Shown: positions 8,366 through 17,603, counted from the first letter of the stretch. The stretch is 44,152 bases of DNA from JAYGED01 sp046582565 (GCA_046582565.1 JAYGED010000207.1:1-44152), one strand, 5' to 3'. Notes: generated by a model from the sequence alone, not told the origin. Numbers and translations are program-made.

Positions 8366-8917
8366 TTAGGGTATCTGGACTTGCGGGAGACGCTCGTTAA
8401 GAAGTGTGACGATGTCCTCGGAAATATTGAGACTGTTTTCAGAGAAAATAATTTGCTGCCTGGAGAGCACCAAGTTGAATTTTTTCTGCCGGGAAAGATC
8501 GGCGATTATCTCTTTGACCACGAGCTGAACTTGATTCATGCCATGTTCGAACGCTTCATCGAGCTCACGCTTGCGGTCCTGCACCTGGCGCTGAACCTGA
8601 GCGACCTTGGTCTCGAACTCCCGGCGTTTTATGGCGAAAGCATCGGCGGAGAGAACGGAACGTTGGTTGACCAGTTCCTGATCGGTGGCCCGTAGCTGCT
8701 GTTCCTGAATCGAAATTTCCTCTTGATAGAACAGTCTGCGCTGCTCGATCTGCTTTTGAATACCGAGCATAGCGGTCGAATTTTTCTGAATATGCTGATA
8801 ATCGATGATGGCGATACGGGATTCGGGCAATGCCTGCGCCGTTGCCGCCGCCGTGTAGGCCAGGGCCACCATAGCGAGACCGGCAATTGCGACGGCTGTT
8901 CGTGTGAAGAAGGGCAT
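8366..8917 (-). CDS. skp: OmpH/Skp family periplasmic chaperone
   Basis: Periplasmic chaperone of the OmpH/Skp family that holds unfolded outer-membrane proteins on their way to BamA. With the ATG at 8915-8917 the protein has 183 residues. A Sec signal peptide (positive MPFFTR then a hydrophobic core) has probable cleavage after TAQA near residue 29. A conserved IAIIDYQHIQKNS strand and a long charged helical stretch (about 55-130, likely the coiled-coil tentacle) follow. A longer ORF from 8968 would overlap bamA and put 17 polar residues before the signal sequence, so the internal ATG, 4 bp after the bamA stop, is preferred. Sequence conservation in this family is low, but the fold pattern and position are convincing. 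Confidence 0.92.
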   Translation of the reverse strand: MPFFTRTAVAIAGLAMVALAYTAAATAQALPESRIAIIDYQHIQKNSTAMLGIQKQIEQRRLFYQEEISIQEQQLRATDQELVNQRSVLSADAFAIKRREFETKVAQVQRQVQDRKRELDEAFEHGMNQVQLVVKEIIADLSRQKKFNLVLSRQQIIFSENSLNISEDIVTLLNERLPQVQIP

Positions 8918-8921
8918 GATG

Positions 8922-11204
8922 TTAGAACCTTGCTCCGAAACTGAACCGAATGACCTCGGTATCATCATAGTCTTCCTTGATTACGGGGAACCCAAGATCG
9001 ATAAGAATGGGTCCGAAGGGCGATCCATAAGAGATGCCTACCCCGGCAGAGGCGCGAATTTTCGCTCCATCGACCAGCCCGGGGCCGTTCAGATCGACAC
9101 TTGTCAGGGTTCCTATATCCGTAAAAATCCGTCCTCGCAAATCAACTGCGCTGACCAACCCGATAGGGAAGCTGATCTCAGCGGTTGATATAGCGAATGT
9201 ATTACCGCCCAGGGGATCGTTGGTCCGCAGGTCGCGGGGGCCGATACCGGCGGTCGTGAAGCCGCGAAAGGACTGGCCGCCGATGAAGAAACGCTCATAG
9301 ATCCTGATATCTTCACCAAACAGTCCGATGATATTGCCCACCGACCCGGTGAGAGAGCCGGTAAAGAAATCGGTTATGGGGTGGTGAAACGCGCCGGAAA
9401 GTCTGTTTTTGAAGTATTTTGCATCGCCGAGCAGGCCGGCGAGATCCTGTTCCAGGCGAATCACATACCCTTCGGTCGGATTGAAGATGGAGTTTCGCGT
9501 GTCATAGGAAATCGTATGGCCGACGGCAGATGTTACGCGGGCGCCGCTATCCTTGAGAATGAACGGTGAGATATCGTCGTCAAAGTTATTCAGGCTGCTG
9601 TGCTGAGCACGATATCGCACCGAGTGTTTTATCTCTTCTGTAAGCGCGTAACCAAAGCGCAGGACACCGCCCCGCGAATCTTCGTCGAAATTGTTCTGAT
9701 CAGTGAGGTCAGCTCTGCGGGCAAACAAATCCACACCGGCGGACAATTCCCGATCCAGAAAGTAGGGTTCGGTGAATCCCAAATCTACCTGCTGTCGACG
9801 ACTGGAGACCAGGAACGACAAACGAAGACGCTGTCCACGACCGAGCAGGTTGCGCTCATTGATCGAGACATTGCCCAGGGGCCCATCGGCCGAGGATATA
9901 CCCGCGCCCAGGGTAAGCTGCCCCGTCGAAGTTTCAGCGACCTCGACGTTAATGATGGTTTTGTCGGGCTGCGATCCGCTCTTCTGTGTGACGTCGACGG
10001 ACTCAAAGAATCCGAGATTTTGTATGCGCTGGCGCGACCGTCTGTATTTCGCCGCATTGAAGGCATCGCCTTCCACCAGGCGGAATTCCCGGCGCACCAC
10101 TTTGTCCAAGGTGCGGACATTGCCGGTGATATTGATGCGCTCGACAAAGACCCGGGGTCCCTCGGAAATTTCATAGACAAGATCGATAATCTTGCTCTCG
10201 CGGTTACGGTCCGTGCGGGGTCGAATATCGACGAAGGCAAAACCGAGATTACCCAATCTTTCGGTCAGGGCCTGAATACTGTCTTCGATCTGACTGGCGT
10301 CGTACCAATCGTCTTCGACGGATTTCACATCATCCAGCAGTTCGTCGACGCTCAGGTCACGAAGCTTGCTGTCGACGGCGATCGAACCGAACCGGTAACG
10401 CTCGCCTTCATCCAAGGCGAAGGTGATGAAAAAACCCGTACGGTCGCGGGTCAACTCAGCGATCGCTGATACGACCCGAAAATCCGCATAGCCCTCCGAT
10501 AGATAGAAGGTTCGCAGCAGATCCCGATCGAACGTCACCCGGTCTGGATCATAGGTGTCGTCGGATGAAAAGAAACTCAGCAGGGAAGTTTCTTTCGTCA
10601 GGATGACATCGCGCAGGTCGCCGTCGCTAAAACGCCGGTTGCCGATGAAATTGATACGTTTAATCTTGGTTGAGGGACCCTCGTCGATCTCGAACACCAG
10701 ATCGACCCGATTCTGAGGCAATTCGATTATTTTTGCGTCGACTGTGGCGGCAAAACGGCCGCTGCGCCGGTAGATTTCGACCACACGGGCGACATCGTTC
10801 TGCACTTTCGTGCGGGTGAAAACGACGCGGGAGCGCAGCTCGACCTCATCGGACAGCAAATCGTCCTTGATTCGTTCATTACCCTCGAACGCGATGCGGT
10901 TGATGATCGGGTTTTCGTCGATCTGGATCACCAGGGTATTGCCCTCGCGCACCATGTTGACGTCGCCGAACAGGCCGGTGGCGAACAGACTCTTGAGCGA
11001 TTTATTGATCTGTGACGGGTTGAAGGGGTCGCCGACCGCTATGGACAGGTAGGATTTGACGGTTTCCGCCTCGATTCTCTGATTACCATCGATACGGATG
11101 GCGTTGATAACGCCCCCCGATGTTTGCGCCCGCGCTATCGGCGCGAAAACTCCCGCCGACAATATTGCGGCAAGCAAACAGATCAACCAGATAAACCGGA
11201 ACAA
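8922..11204 (-). CDS. bamA: Outer membrane protein assembly factor BamA
   Basis: The central Omp85 protein of the BAM complex, which folds beta-barrels into the outer membrane. The 760 residues begin with a Sec signal peptide (cleavage probably after ARA, residue 26). About five POTRA domains follow to near residue 430, for example the GNQRIEAETV and GNRRFSDGDL openings. The C-terminal 16-strand barrel shows the FIGGQSFRGF loop segment with the conserved RGF and ends in a terminal Phe, the classical barrel-insertion signal. The reading frame has no ATG at its beginning; the start is TTG preceded by a strong AAGGGGG site. It is followed 4 bp later by skp and preceded by rseP. Confidence 0.96.
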   Translation of the reverse strand: MFRFIWLICLLAAILSAGVFAPIARAQTSGGVINAIRIDGNQRIEAETVKSYLSIAVGDPFNPSQINKSLKSLFATGLFGDVNMVREGNTLVIQIDENPIINRIAFEGNERIKDDLLSDEVELRSRVVFTRTKVQNDVARVVEIYRRSGRFAATVDAKIIELPQNRVDLVFEIDEGPSTKIKRINFIGNRRFSDGDLRDVILTKETSLLSFFSSDDTYDPDRVTFDRDLLRTFYLSEGYADFRVVSAIAELTRDRTGFFITFALDEGERYRFGSIAVDSKLRDLSVDELLDDVKSVEDDWYDASQIEDSIQALTERLGNLGFAFVDIRPRTDRNRESKIIDLVYEISEGPRVFVERINITGNVRTLDKVVRREFRLVEGDAFNAAKYRRSRQRIQNLGFFESVDVTQKSGSQPDKTIINVEVAETSTGQLTLGAGISSADGPLGNVSINERNLLGRGQRLRLSFLVSSRRQQVDLGFTEPYFLDRELSAGVDLFARRADLTDQNNFDEDSRGGVLRFGYALTEEIKHSVRYRAQHSSLNNFDDDISPFILKDSGARVTSAVGHTISYDTRNSIFNPTEGYVIRLEQDLAGLLGDAKYFKNRLSGAFHHPITDFFTGSLTGSVGNIIGLFGEDIRIYERFFIGGQSFRGFTTAGIGPRDLRTNDPLGGNTFAISTAEISFPIGLVSAVDLRGRIFTDIGTLTSVDLNGPGLVDGAKIRASAGVGISYGSPFGPILIDLGFPVIKEDYDDTEVIRFSFGARF

Positions 11205-11208
11205 AATA

Positions 11209-11215
11209 CCCCCTT
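11209..11215 (-). promoter_or_regulatory. Strong Shine-Dalgarno that fixes a TTG start for bamA
   Basis: Reading the - strand, AAGGGGG lies 4 bases before TTG at 11202-11204, which opens the bamA frame directly in front of a typical signal peptide. No ATG or GTG at a suitable position gives a complete signal sequence, so this site decides the start. Confidence 0.6.
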
Positions 11216-11266
11216 AGACTTACTGTTCGGGCGACCTGGCGCCCTATCGATTACCGCCCCGCCGTT

Positions 11267-12400
11267 TCAGGAAAACAAGTTGATGAAATAATTCACCACT
11301 TGAAGCTGCACAAGATCGTTCCAGGTTGCGAAGAGCATGAGGCTCAATACCATCGCGAGCCCGACACGAAAACTGTATTCTTGCGCCCGCTCCCCCATGG
11401 GTTTCCCGCGAATAGCCTCATAGACGTAAAACAGCAGATGCCCGCCATCCAGCATGGGCACCGGAAACAGATTGATCAGACCAAGGTTTATGGACAGCAC
11501 GGCCATGAACCAAAAAACCGTGACCAGGCCGTCCTCGGCCACCTGCCCCGAGACCTGGGCGATTCGAATCGGTCCACCGAGCTCTTCGGCACTGCGATTG
11601 CCCGAGATGATTTGGCCCAGCGCATCGAGGGTCGCCATGGTCAATGACGCAGTTTCTTCCACCGCCGCCACGACCGAGTCAAACGGGCCATGGCGTACAA
11701 ACTCGACGCCTTTCCGGCCAACGCCGATTTGCCCGAATTTCTGTAAATTGCCGAATCCGTCGGTCACTTCGACCCGCCGCGGGGTGATCTCCATGGTGAT
11801 CACCTGGCCATCGCGCTCCACCGTGAACAGGAGGATTTCATCAACGCTGCCGCGGACGATTCGCTGAACCATTTCAAAACGTTCGATTACGGTATCGTCG
11901 ATGCCCGTGATCCTGTCGCCGGGGATCATGCCCGCCTCGGCGGCCGCTCCATCGGGCTGGACGATGCTGATGAGAGCCGGCGTTATGCGCTGACCGACAG
12001 TGGCGAACATAACAGCGAAGATGGCGACCGCCAGGACGAAATTGGCGATCGGTCCCCCCAGAACAATCGCGGAGCGTTGGCCTAATCGCTTGTGGTGGAA
12101 GGATATTTCTTTATCTTCCTCAGACATTTTGGGAAGATCTTCACCTGGCTTGCTGGCGGCGTCGGCGTCGCCGAACATTTTCACATAGCCGCCCAAGGGC
12201 AACAGGCAGACTTTCCAGCGTGTGCCGGTGGCATCATTCCAGCCGAACAGCTCGGGGCCAAAGCCGATGGAAAACACATCGATGCGTACGCCGTTGTAGC
12301 GCGCAATCAAGTAATGGCCCATCTCGTGGATGAACACGATGACGCTGAGAATAAAGATAAACGAAAGACCGTTGGTCCAAATTAAATCAACTAATTCCAT
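11267..12400 (-). CDS. rseP: RseP/RasP-type site-2 intramembrane metalloprotease
   Basis: A membrane zinc protease that cleaves transmembrane segments of anti-sigma factors and leftover signal peptides. The zinc site HEMGH is at residues 25-29 in the first membrane helix. The third ligand region NLFPVPMLDGGH places Asp318 near 310-321. A single PDZ domain lies around 138-215, whereas E. coli RseP has two. Four hydrophobic helices are visible, at about 8-28, 108-135, 290-312 and 345-375. The length of 377 fits the alphaproteobacterial single-PDZ forms. The start overlaps the dxr end by 14 bp and bamA follows 62 bp downstream, so it belongs with the envelope biogenesis genes. Confidence 0.95.
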   Translation of the reverse strand: MELVDLIWTNGLSFIFILSVIVFIHEMGHYLIARYNGVRIDVFSIGFGPELFGWNDATGTRWKVCLLPLGGYVKMFGDADAASKPGEDLPKMSEEDKEISFHHKRLGQRSAIVLGGPIANFVLAVAIFAVMFATVGQRITPALISIVQPDGAAAEAGMIPGDRITGIDDTVIERFEMVQRIVRGSVDEILLFTVERDGQVITMEITPRRVEVTDGFGNLQKFGQIGVGRKGVEFVRHGPFDSVVAAVEETASLTMATLDALGQIISGNRSAEELGGPIRIAQVSGQVAEDGLVTVFWFMAVLSINLGLINLFPVPMLDGGHLLFYVYEAIRGKPMGERAQEYSFRVGLAMVLSLMLFATWNDLVQLQVVNYFINLFS

Positions 12401-13661
12401 GTCTTAATAGCCGGTCTTTCTGTTTTGGATAAGATTTTGTGAGATGCTGTAATCCCCGCAATAAAGCGCTGGCGGATTCACGCGATGCGGCGTCGAGGGC
12501 ATAGACATCTTCGAGGCTGATGATTTCGCTACGCGGGACCCGCTCCAATGTCTTTTCGACGATTCGCACTATATCGAGGAAGCCGATCTTGCCGGCTAAA
12601 AACCCATGCACGGCGATTTCATTTGCCGCACTCAATATAGTAGGTGCGCCACTGCCCTCCTTCAAGGCTTCGCGGCACAGGTTTAGAGCCGGAAAACGCT
12701 GATTGTCGGGTGCTTCAAAGGTCAATTTGGCGATTTCGGTAAGATCGAGGCGCGGCGAAGGAGAGGCGATGCGGTCAGGCCAGCCCAGGGTAAAGGCAAT
12801 CGGCGTGCGCATGTCGGGCGAGCCGAGTTGGGCCAGCACCGAGCCATCCACATAAGCCACGAGGCCGTGGACCACTGATTGCGGGTGGATCACCACCTTA
12901 ATTTGATCGGACGGCAGGTTGAACAGATAATGGGCCTCGATCAGTTCGAGCCCCTTGTTCATGAGAGTAGCCGAATCGACCGAAATCTTCTCGCCCATCT
13001 TCCAATTGGGATGGGCGATCGCCTGATCGGGGGTCGCCACCGCCATGCTTTTCATATCGAATTCACGGAACGGCCCGCCTGATGCGGTGATAATGATGTG
13101 ATCGATGCTTTCGCGGCGCTCGAAGTCGAATACCTGATAGATGGCGTTATGTTCGGAATCAACCGGCAGAAGTGTGGCGCCATGGGTCTGAACCTCGGCC
13201 ATCATCAGCGAACCGGCGCAGACCAGGGACTCTTTGTTGGCCAGGGCGACAATCGCCCCCTGGCGCACGGCTTCGAGCGTTGCGGCGAGACCTGCGGCGC
13301 CGACAATCGCGGCCATGACCCAATCGACCGGCCTTTGGCTCGCTTCGATCAGGGCTGCTTGGCCGGCCGTGGCCTCGATGCCGGTGCCCGCGAGTGCCTC
13401 TTTGAGGGCGCCATAAAGGCTCTCGTCGCCGATCACCGCCAGGCGGGACTTCACCAGGCACGCCTGCTCGGCCAAACGCTCCACGTTGCTTTGAGCTGTA
13501 ATCGCTTCGACCCTATAGCTTTCCGGTTGGCGCCGGATCAGGTCGATGGTGTTACAGCCAACCGATCCGGTCGAACCCAGCACGGTCACCCGTCGTGGCG
13601 ACAGATCAAGATCGCCTGCAGTCAGCGACTGAGTAGTCTCTCCCTCGTTTTTCAATGCCAC
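12387..13661 (-). CDS. dxr: 1-deoxy-D-xylulose 5-phosphate reductoisomerase
   Basis: Converts DXP to 2-C-methyl-D-erythritol 4-phosphate using NADPH, the committed step of the MEP isoprenoid pathway, feeding UppS nearby. The NADPH-binding glycine motif GSTGSVG is at residues 29-35. The metal and substrate site LPVDSEHNAIYQ and the ASGGPFR loop are present. At 424 residues it is about 25 longer than many homologues because of a polar N-terminal leader. The start is GTG with a GAGGGGG site 7 bases upstream, lying inside the end of cdsA, which it overlaps by 10 bp. This supports the long form and translational coupling. Confidence 0.96.
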   Translation of the reverse strand: MALKNEGETTQSLTAGDLDLSPRRVTVLGSTGSVGCNTIDLIRRQPESYRVEAITAQSNVERLAEQACLVKSRLAVIGDESLYGALKEALAGTGIEATAGQAALIEASQRPVDWVMAAIVGAAGLAATLEAVRQGAIVALANKESLVCAGSLMMAEVQTHGATLLPVDSEHNAIYQVFDFERRESIDHIIITASGGPFREFDMKSMAVATPDQAIAHPNWKMGEKISVDSATLMNKGLELIEAHYLFNLPSDQIKVVIHPQSVVHGLVAYVDGSVLAQLGSPDMRTPIAFTLGWPDRIASPSPRLDLTEIAKLTFEAPDNQRFPALNLCREALKEGSGAPTILSAANEIAVHGFLAGKIGFLDIVRIVEKTLERVPRSEIISLEDVYALDAASRESASALLRGLQHLTKSYPKQKDRLLRHGIS

Positions 13662-14545
13662 GCCAAGACCCCCTCACCGCCGAGTAACGCCACCGCGGCG
13701 ACCGATGGGGCCGCCGTCATGAATCCATCGAGCCGATCAAGCAGGCCGCCGTGACCGGGAATAAGATTGCCGCTGTCCTTGACCTTGAAGGCTCGCTTGA
13801 TGGCCGATTCCATCAGGTCTCCGCCCTGAGAAATTACCGCGAGGCTGATGCTGAACAGGATCACCCCTGGTGTGTTGGGCCAATCGAGGGTAGTTGCGGT
13901 CACCGCGCCGACGATACCAGCCGCGATCATGCCGCCGACAAGGCCGGCCCAGGTCTTCTTCGGACTGATACTCGGGGCCAGTTTGGGACCGCCGATCCCC
14001 CGACCGGCGAAATAAGCACCGACATCGGTCGCCCAGATCACGGCGAACAGCCACATGATGATGGCCAGGCCGACTTCGGGCGCCGCGCGCAGCCAGATCA
14101 CCGCGATGCAGGGCAAGGCAATGTAGAGCACACCCGCCGCGAGCCACAGGGGCCGCTTTTGCGACATTCCCATAAGCGCCGTCGAGACGGCAAAGGCCAG
14201 CCCCGTGCCTATCAAAGTGACGCCCAAGGCGATCTCGGTGCGTCCCGCCGCCGCGACGCCGACACTGGCGAGCACGGCGATGGTGATAACGGCGCCGGAC
14301 ACTGACGTCCCGCCGCAACACAGGCGGTTCCATTCATAGGCCATCAGAACCGCCACGAGCAGCAGCATGCCATTGAACGCGGCCCCACCCATGTAGGTTA
14401 GACCCAGAGCGATGGGAGCAAGAACCAGCGCCGAAACAATTCGCGTCCGCAGTCCGCTTTTTGGCGGGTTTTCGGCGGCAATGTTATCCATATGCGGGTT
14501 AATCGCTGGAGGCGCCATACCGCCGCTCGCGCCGGTGGAACTCAT
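13652..14545 (-). CDS. cdsA: Phosphatidate cytidylyltransferase
   Basis: Makes CDP-diacylglycerol from phosphatidate and CTP in the inner membrane, the branch point for phospholipids. The family signature appears near the C-terminus as SAIKRAFKVKD followed by GHGGLLDRLDG. Some seven to eight hydrophobic segments cover most of the protein. Several starts are possible. ATG at 14545 has a GAGG site 9 bases upstream but overlaps uppS by 47 bp. ATG at 14518 and at 14491 (7 bp after the uppS stop) would remove 9 or 18 residues of polar leader. TTG at 14560 is least likely. The enzyme call is unaffected. Confidence 0.93.
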   Translation of the reverse strand: MSSTGASGGMAPPAINPHMDNIAAENPPKSGLRTRIVSALVLAPIALGLTYMGGAAFNGMLLLVAVLMAYEWNRLCCGGTSVSGAVITIAVLASVGVAAAGRTEIALGVTLIGTGLAFAVSTALMGMSQKRPLWLAAGVLYIALPCIAVIWLRAAPEVGLAIIMWLFAVIWATDVGAYFAGRGIGGPKLAPSISPKKTWAGLVGGMIAAGIVGAVTATTLDWPNTPGVILFSISLAVISQGGDLMESAIKRAFKVKDSGNLIPGHGGLLDRLDGFMTAAPSVAAVALLGGEGVLAWH

Positions 14546-15236
14546 TGATGGCGTCCTCAAGATGGCCCTTGTTGAAGTCGGGCCATAAAACGGGGGTGAA
14601 GATCAGCTCCGTGTACGCGGTCTGCCAAAGTAGGAAATTGCTCACCCGTTGTTCACCGCTGGTGCGGATCAACAGATCGGGGTCGGGTATACCGGCGGTA
14701 TCGAGATATGATTCAAAAAGCTTCTCGTCGATGGCATCGCTCTCAATGACGCCGGCCGCTACATCCTTAGAGATGCTCTCCACCGCGGAGACTATCTCAT
14801 CCCGTCCTCCATAGTTGAGCGCCACGGTTAGGGTGAGCCCGAGGTTTTGCGATGTTTTGGACTCCGCATCTTCGATCAGCGCGCCGATTTCCTTGGGCAG
14901 ACGTTTTCGGTTGCCGATGAAGCGCATACGGACGCCGGACCGGCTGAGTTCGTCGATTTCGCGCTTGAGGTAAATCTTGAGCAACCCCATCAAATCGTCG
15001 ATCTCGTCGAGCGGCCGTTTCCAGTTTTCTGAAGAGAAGGCATAGATGGTGAGGAAAGAGATGCCAAGCTCACTGCAATGGGAGACCATTTTGCGCACTA
15101 CCTCGGCGCCTTGGCGGTGTCCGGCGAGGCGCGGTAGCATGCGCGCCTTCGCCCACCGGCCGTTGCCATCCATGATAATGGCTATATGACTCGGCGGGGT
15201 TGATTCGCCCGGGCTATAGGATGCTGCAGCCTCCAT
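14499..15236 (-). CDS. uppS: Isoprenyl transferase (undecaprenyl diphosphate synthase)
   Basis: A cis-prenyltransferase that extends farnesyl-PP with isopentenyl-PP to undecaprenyl-PP, the carrier lipid for peptidoglycan and O-antigen. The N-terminal catalytic stretch IIMDGNGRWAK holds the essential Asp near residue 22. The LAGHRQGAE helix follows, and the C-terminal RTSGEQRVSNFLLWQ segment with FTPVLWPDF is typical. The length is 245, as in the family. It lies 3 bp after frr and overlaps the beginning of cdsA. The order frr-uppS-cdsA-dxr-rseP is the classical proteobacterial arrangement. Confidence 0.97.
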   Translation of the reverse strand: MEAAASYSPGESTPPSHIAIIMDGNGRWAKARMLPRLAGHRQGAEVVRKMVSHCSELGISFLTIYAFSSENWKRPLDEIDDLMGLLKIYLKREIDELSRSGVRMRFIGNRKRLPKEIGALIEDAESKTSQNLGLTLTVALNYGGRDEIVSAVESISKDVAAGVIESDAIDEKLFESYLDTAGIPDPDLLIRTSGEQRVSNFLLWQTAYTELIFTPVLWPDFNKGHLEDAINEFHRRERRYGASSD

Positions 15237-15239
15237 TGA

Positions 15240-15800
15240 TCAGACCTGCATGATGTCCTGCTGTTTGGCTGTCAGCGTATCATCAATCTTTGCAATATGG
15301 TCATCTGTAATCGATTGAATTTCATCGCCCCAGATATGCTGGTCATCCTGAGAAAGCTCGCCATCTTTTTCCATGTTCTTGAGGGTGTCCATGCCGTCGC
15401 GGCGTACATTGCGCACGGCAATTCGCGCCTGCTCGGCGTATTTAGCGGCAACGCGGCTGAGTTCTTCGCGGCGCTCTTCGTTGAGTTCGGGGATTGGCAC
15501 ACGCACGGTCTGGCCGTCGACCACCGGATTGAGGCCCAGGCCGGCATTCATAACCGCCTTCTCCACGGCCTTGACCATGCTCTTGTCCCAGACCTGCACG
15601 CTCAGCATGCGCGCTTCGGGCACACTGACGCTGGCCATCTGGTTGAGTGGCATTTCGCTTTCATAGGCTTCAACGATAACCGTATCGAGAAGGCTGATGC
15701 TCGCCCGTCCGGTGCGCAAACCACCATACTCCCGACGCAAAACTTCCAGCGCCCCATCCATGCGCCGCTGGATATCGTCAATGTCGGGTTCTTCAGCCAT
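15240..15800 (-). CDS. frr: Ribosome recycling factor
   Basis: With EF-G, splits the post-termination ribosome so its subunits can be reused. The length of 186 is exactly typical. The N-terminal helix carries the LRTGRAS motif with the conserved Arg residues around 27-32. The domain II segment with PLNQMASVSVPEARML follows, and the C-terminal helices include IAVRNVRRDGMD. It lies 19 bp after pyrH. The gene is part of the rpsB-tsf-pyrH-frr translation cluster. Confidence 0.98.
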   Translation of the reverse strand: MAEEPDIDDIQRRMDGALEVLRREYGGLRTGRASISLLDTVIVEAYESEMPLNQMASVSVPEARMLSVQVWDKSMVKAVEKAVMNAGLGLNPVVDGQTVRVPIPELNEERREELSRVAAKYAEQARIAVRNVRRDGMDTLKNMEKDGELSQDDQHIWGDEIQSITDDHIAKIDDTLTAKQQDIMQV

Positions 15801-15819
15801 TGCTCTATCCTTCCCTAAC

Positions 15820-16572
15820 TCATTCTCCGGCCGTTTGCATCTTTTCTTCTTCCGGCTCGGTGATCATCGTAAATTTTCCGCCGCCCTTCAATATGTCGGA
15901 AAAAATACCCTCAGTGGCGATTGAAAAAACCAAAATCGGGAGTTTGTTTTCGCGGGCCAATGCAATTGCCGCCGCATCCATAACCCGCAGGTCGCGACTC
16001 AAGATTTCCGTATAGGTAAGGCGATCATAGCGCACTGCATCGGGCGATGTCTTGGGGTCCGACGAATAAACTCCATCGACCTGGGTGGCCTTGAGAAGTG
16101 CATCGCAGTTCATTTCCACCGCCCGTAAGGCGGCGGCGGTGTCGGTGGTAAAATATGGATTTCCGCTCCCGGCGGCGAACACCACCACCCGCCCCTTTTC
16201 CATGTGGCGAATGGCGCGTCGGCGGATGAATTTTTCACACACCGTATCCATGGGTATGGCCGATTGTACGCGAGTCGGAAGGCCCAGTTTCTCCAATGTG
16301 CTCTGCATGGCGAGCGCGTTGATCACCGTGGCAAGCATGCCGATATGGTCGGCCGTGGCGCGCTCTATGCCCCGCGCCGCGCCCGACAGGCCACGGAAAA
16401 TGTTGCCGCCGCCGATAACCAGGCAAACCTGGGTGCCCATGGCATGCACGGTGACAATTTCATTGGCAATTCGTTCGACCGCATCGGGATCAACACCGTA
16501 ATCCCGGTCGCCCATCAGTGCCTCGCCGGATATTTTAAAAAGTACGCGGCGATATAACGGGGTCGATGTCAT
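15820..16572 (-). CDS. pyrH: Uridylate kinase
   Basis: Phosphorylates UMP to UDP. It is a hexameric enzyme of the amino acid kinase fold, not related to eukaryotic UMP/CMP kinases. The N-terminal KISGEALMG and the GGGNIFRG glycine loop near residue 54-61 bind the phosphates. The ATADHIGMLATVINALA helix is the family's conserved segment, and FAAGSGNPYFTTDTAA lies in the nucleotide site. The length of 250 is slightly above average because of a short acidic C-terminal tail. A 104-bp gap with a hairpin separates it from tsf upstream. Confidence 0.97.
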   Translation of the reverse strand: MTSTPLYRRVLFKISGEALMGDRDYGVDPDAVERIANEIVTVHAMGTQVCLVIGGGNIFRGLSGAARGIERATADHIGMLATVINALAMQSTLEKLGLPTRVQSAIPMDTVCEKFIRRRAIRHMEKGRVVVFAAGSGNPYFTTDTAAALRAVEMNCDALLKATQVDGVYSSDPKTSPDAVRYDRLTYTEILSRDLRVMDAAAIALARENKLPILVFSIATEGIFSDILKGGGKFTMITEPEEEKMQTAGE

Positions 16573-16641
16573 CCTATCCTCGATGGTTCCGGGCCAACGT
16601 CAATTGCGGCTCGGCCCTGAGACTACACTATCGGCGACGCG

Positions 16642-16666
16642 ATCACACCCGGCGTTGCGGTGTGAT
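16642..16666 (-). other. Perfect 8-bp stem hairpin in the tsf-pyrH gap
   Basis: ATCACACC and GGTGTGAT form a perfect 8-bp stem around a 9-base loop, 11 bases after the tsf stop. No run of T follows in the direction of transcription, so it does not look like a standard intrinsic terminator. It could trim or protect the tsf mRNA end or attenuate read-through into pyrH. In enterobacteria tsf and pyrH are also separated by a partial transcriptional boundary. The role here is inference. Confidence 0.45.
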
Positions 16667-16676
16667 TTGGAGCAGT

Positions 16677-17603
16677 CTAGCCAGCCGCTTGGGCCGCCAC
16701 CTCGGCGGCGAAGTCGCCCACGTCTTTTTCGATCCCGTCGCCCAGGACGAAACGAACGAAACCGCTGATCTGCACGGGCGCGCCCATATCTTCGGCGGCG
16801 TTCTCGATCACCTTGGCCAGCTTGGTCTCGCCATCGACCACGAACACCTGCTCAAGCAAGACCACTTCTTTGTAATATTTGCGCATGCGCCCATCAACAA
16901 TTTTTTCAATGATTTTCTCGGGTTTACCGCTTTCTCTCGCCTGCTCCATGAGAACATTTCGCTCACGCTCGACAACTGTTTCATCGAGGTCCCCGACGGA
17001 AAGCGCCGTCGGACTGGCGGCGGCGACATGCATGGCGATCTGCTTTCCCAGGGCCATGAGCTTCGCCTCGTCGCCGGTTGACTCCAGGGCCACCAAAACA
17101 CCGATCCGGCCCAATTCGGGGGTGGTCGCGCCATGTATGTAGCTGGCGACAATACCGCTCTCTACGGTAAGCCCCGCGCAGCGCCTAAGCTGGATATTTT
17201 CGCCGATGGTGGAGACCATGGCAGTCGCCTTCTCGGAAACGCTTCCCTCTCCGCCGGGATAGGCAGTTTGCGCCAAGGCATCCACATCATTGCCATGGCC
17301 GACGGCAAGGGCGGCAACCGTCCTGACGTACTCTTGAAAGGACTCGTTACGGGCGACGAAATCGGTTTCGGTATTGACCTCGACGACGGTCGCGCCGCGC
17401 TCTGCCGTAGCGACGCCGACCAAGCCTTCACTGGCCACCCGGCTGGCCTTCTTGGCGGCGGAGGCCAGGCCCTTTGTGCGCAGCCAATCAACGGCTGCTT
17501 CCATATCGCCGTCGGTTTCAATCAGCGCCTTTTTGCAATCCATCATGCCGGTGCCGGTCTCGACACGGAGCTTTTGAACCAGAGCCGCGGTTATGTCGAC
17601 CAT
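16677..17603 (-). CDS. tsf: Elongation factor Ts
   Basis: Nucleotide exchange factor that regenerates EF-Tu-GTP. The N-terminal UBA-like domain runs from about 1-50, with the conserved TGTGMMDCKKAL turn. A linker and two coiled core domains follow. The KASRVASEGLVG and NTETDFVARNESF segments contact EF-Tu in known structures. The length of 308 matches alphaproteobacteria. It follows rpsB by 47 bp and presumably shares its transcript. The final residues, rich in Ala, resemble the variable family C-terminus. Confidence 0.98.
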   Translation of the reverse strand: MVDITAALVQKLRVETGTGMMDCKKALIETDGDMEAAVDWLRTKGLASAAKKASRVASEGLVGVATAERGATVVEVNTETDFVARNESFQEYVRTVAALAVGHGNDVDALAQTAYPGGEGSVSEKATAMVSTIGENIQLRRCAGLTVESGIVASYIHGATTPELGRIGVLVALESTGDEAKLMALGKQIAMHVAAASPTALSVGDLDETVVERERNVLMEQARESGKPEKIIEKIVDGRMRKYYKEVVLLEQVFVVDGETKLAKVIENAAEDMGAPVQISGFVRFVLGDGIEKDVGDFAAEVAAQAAG

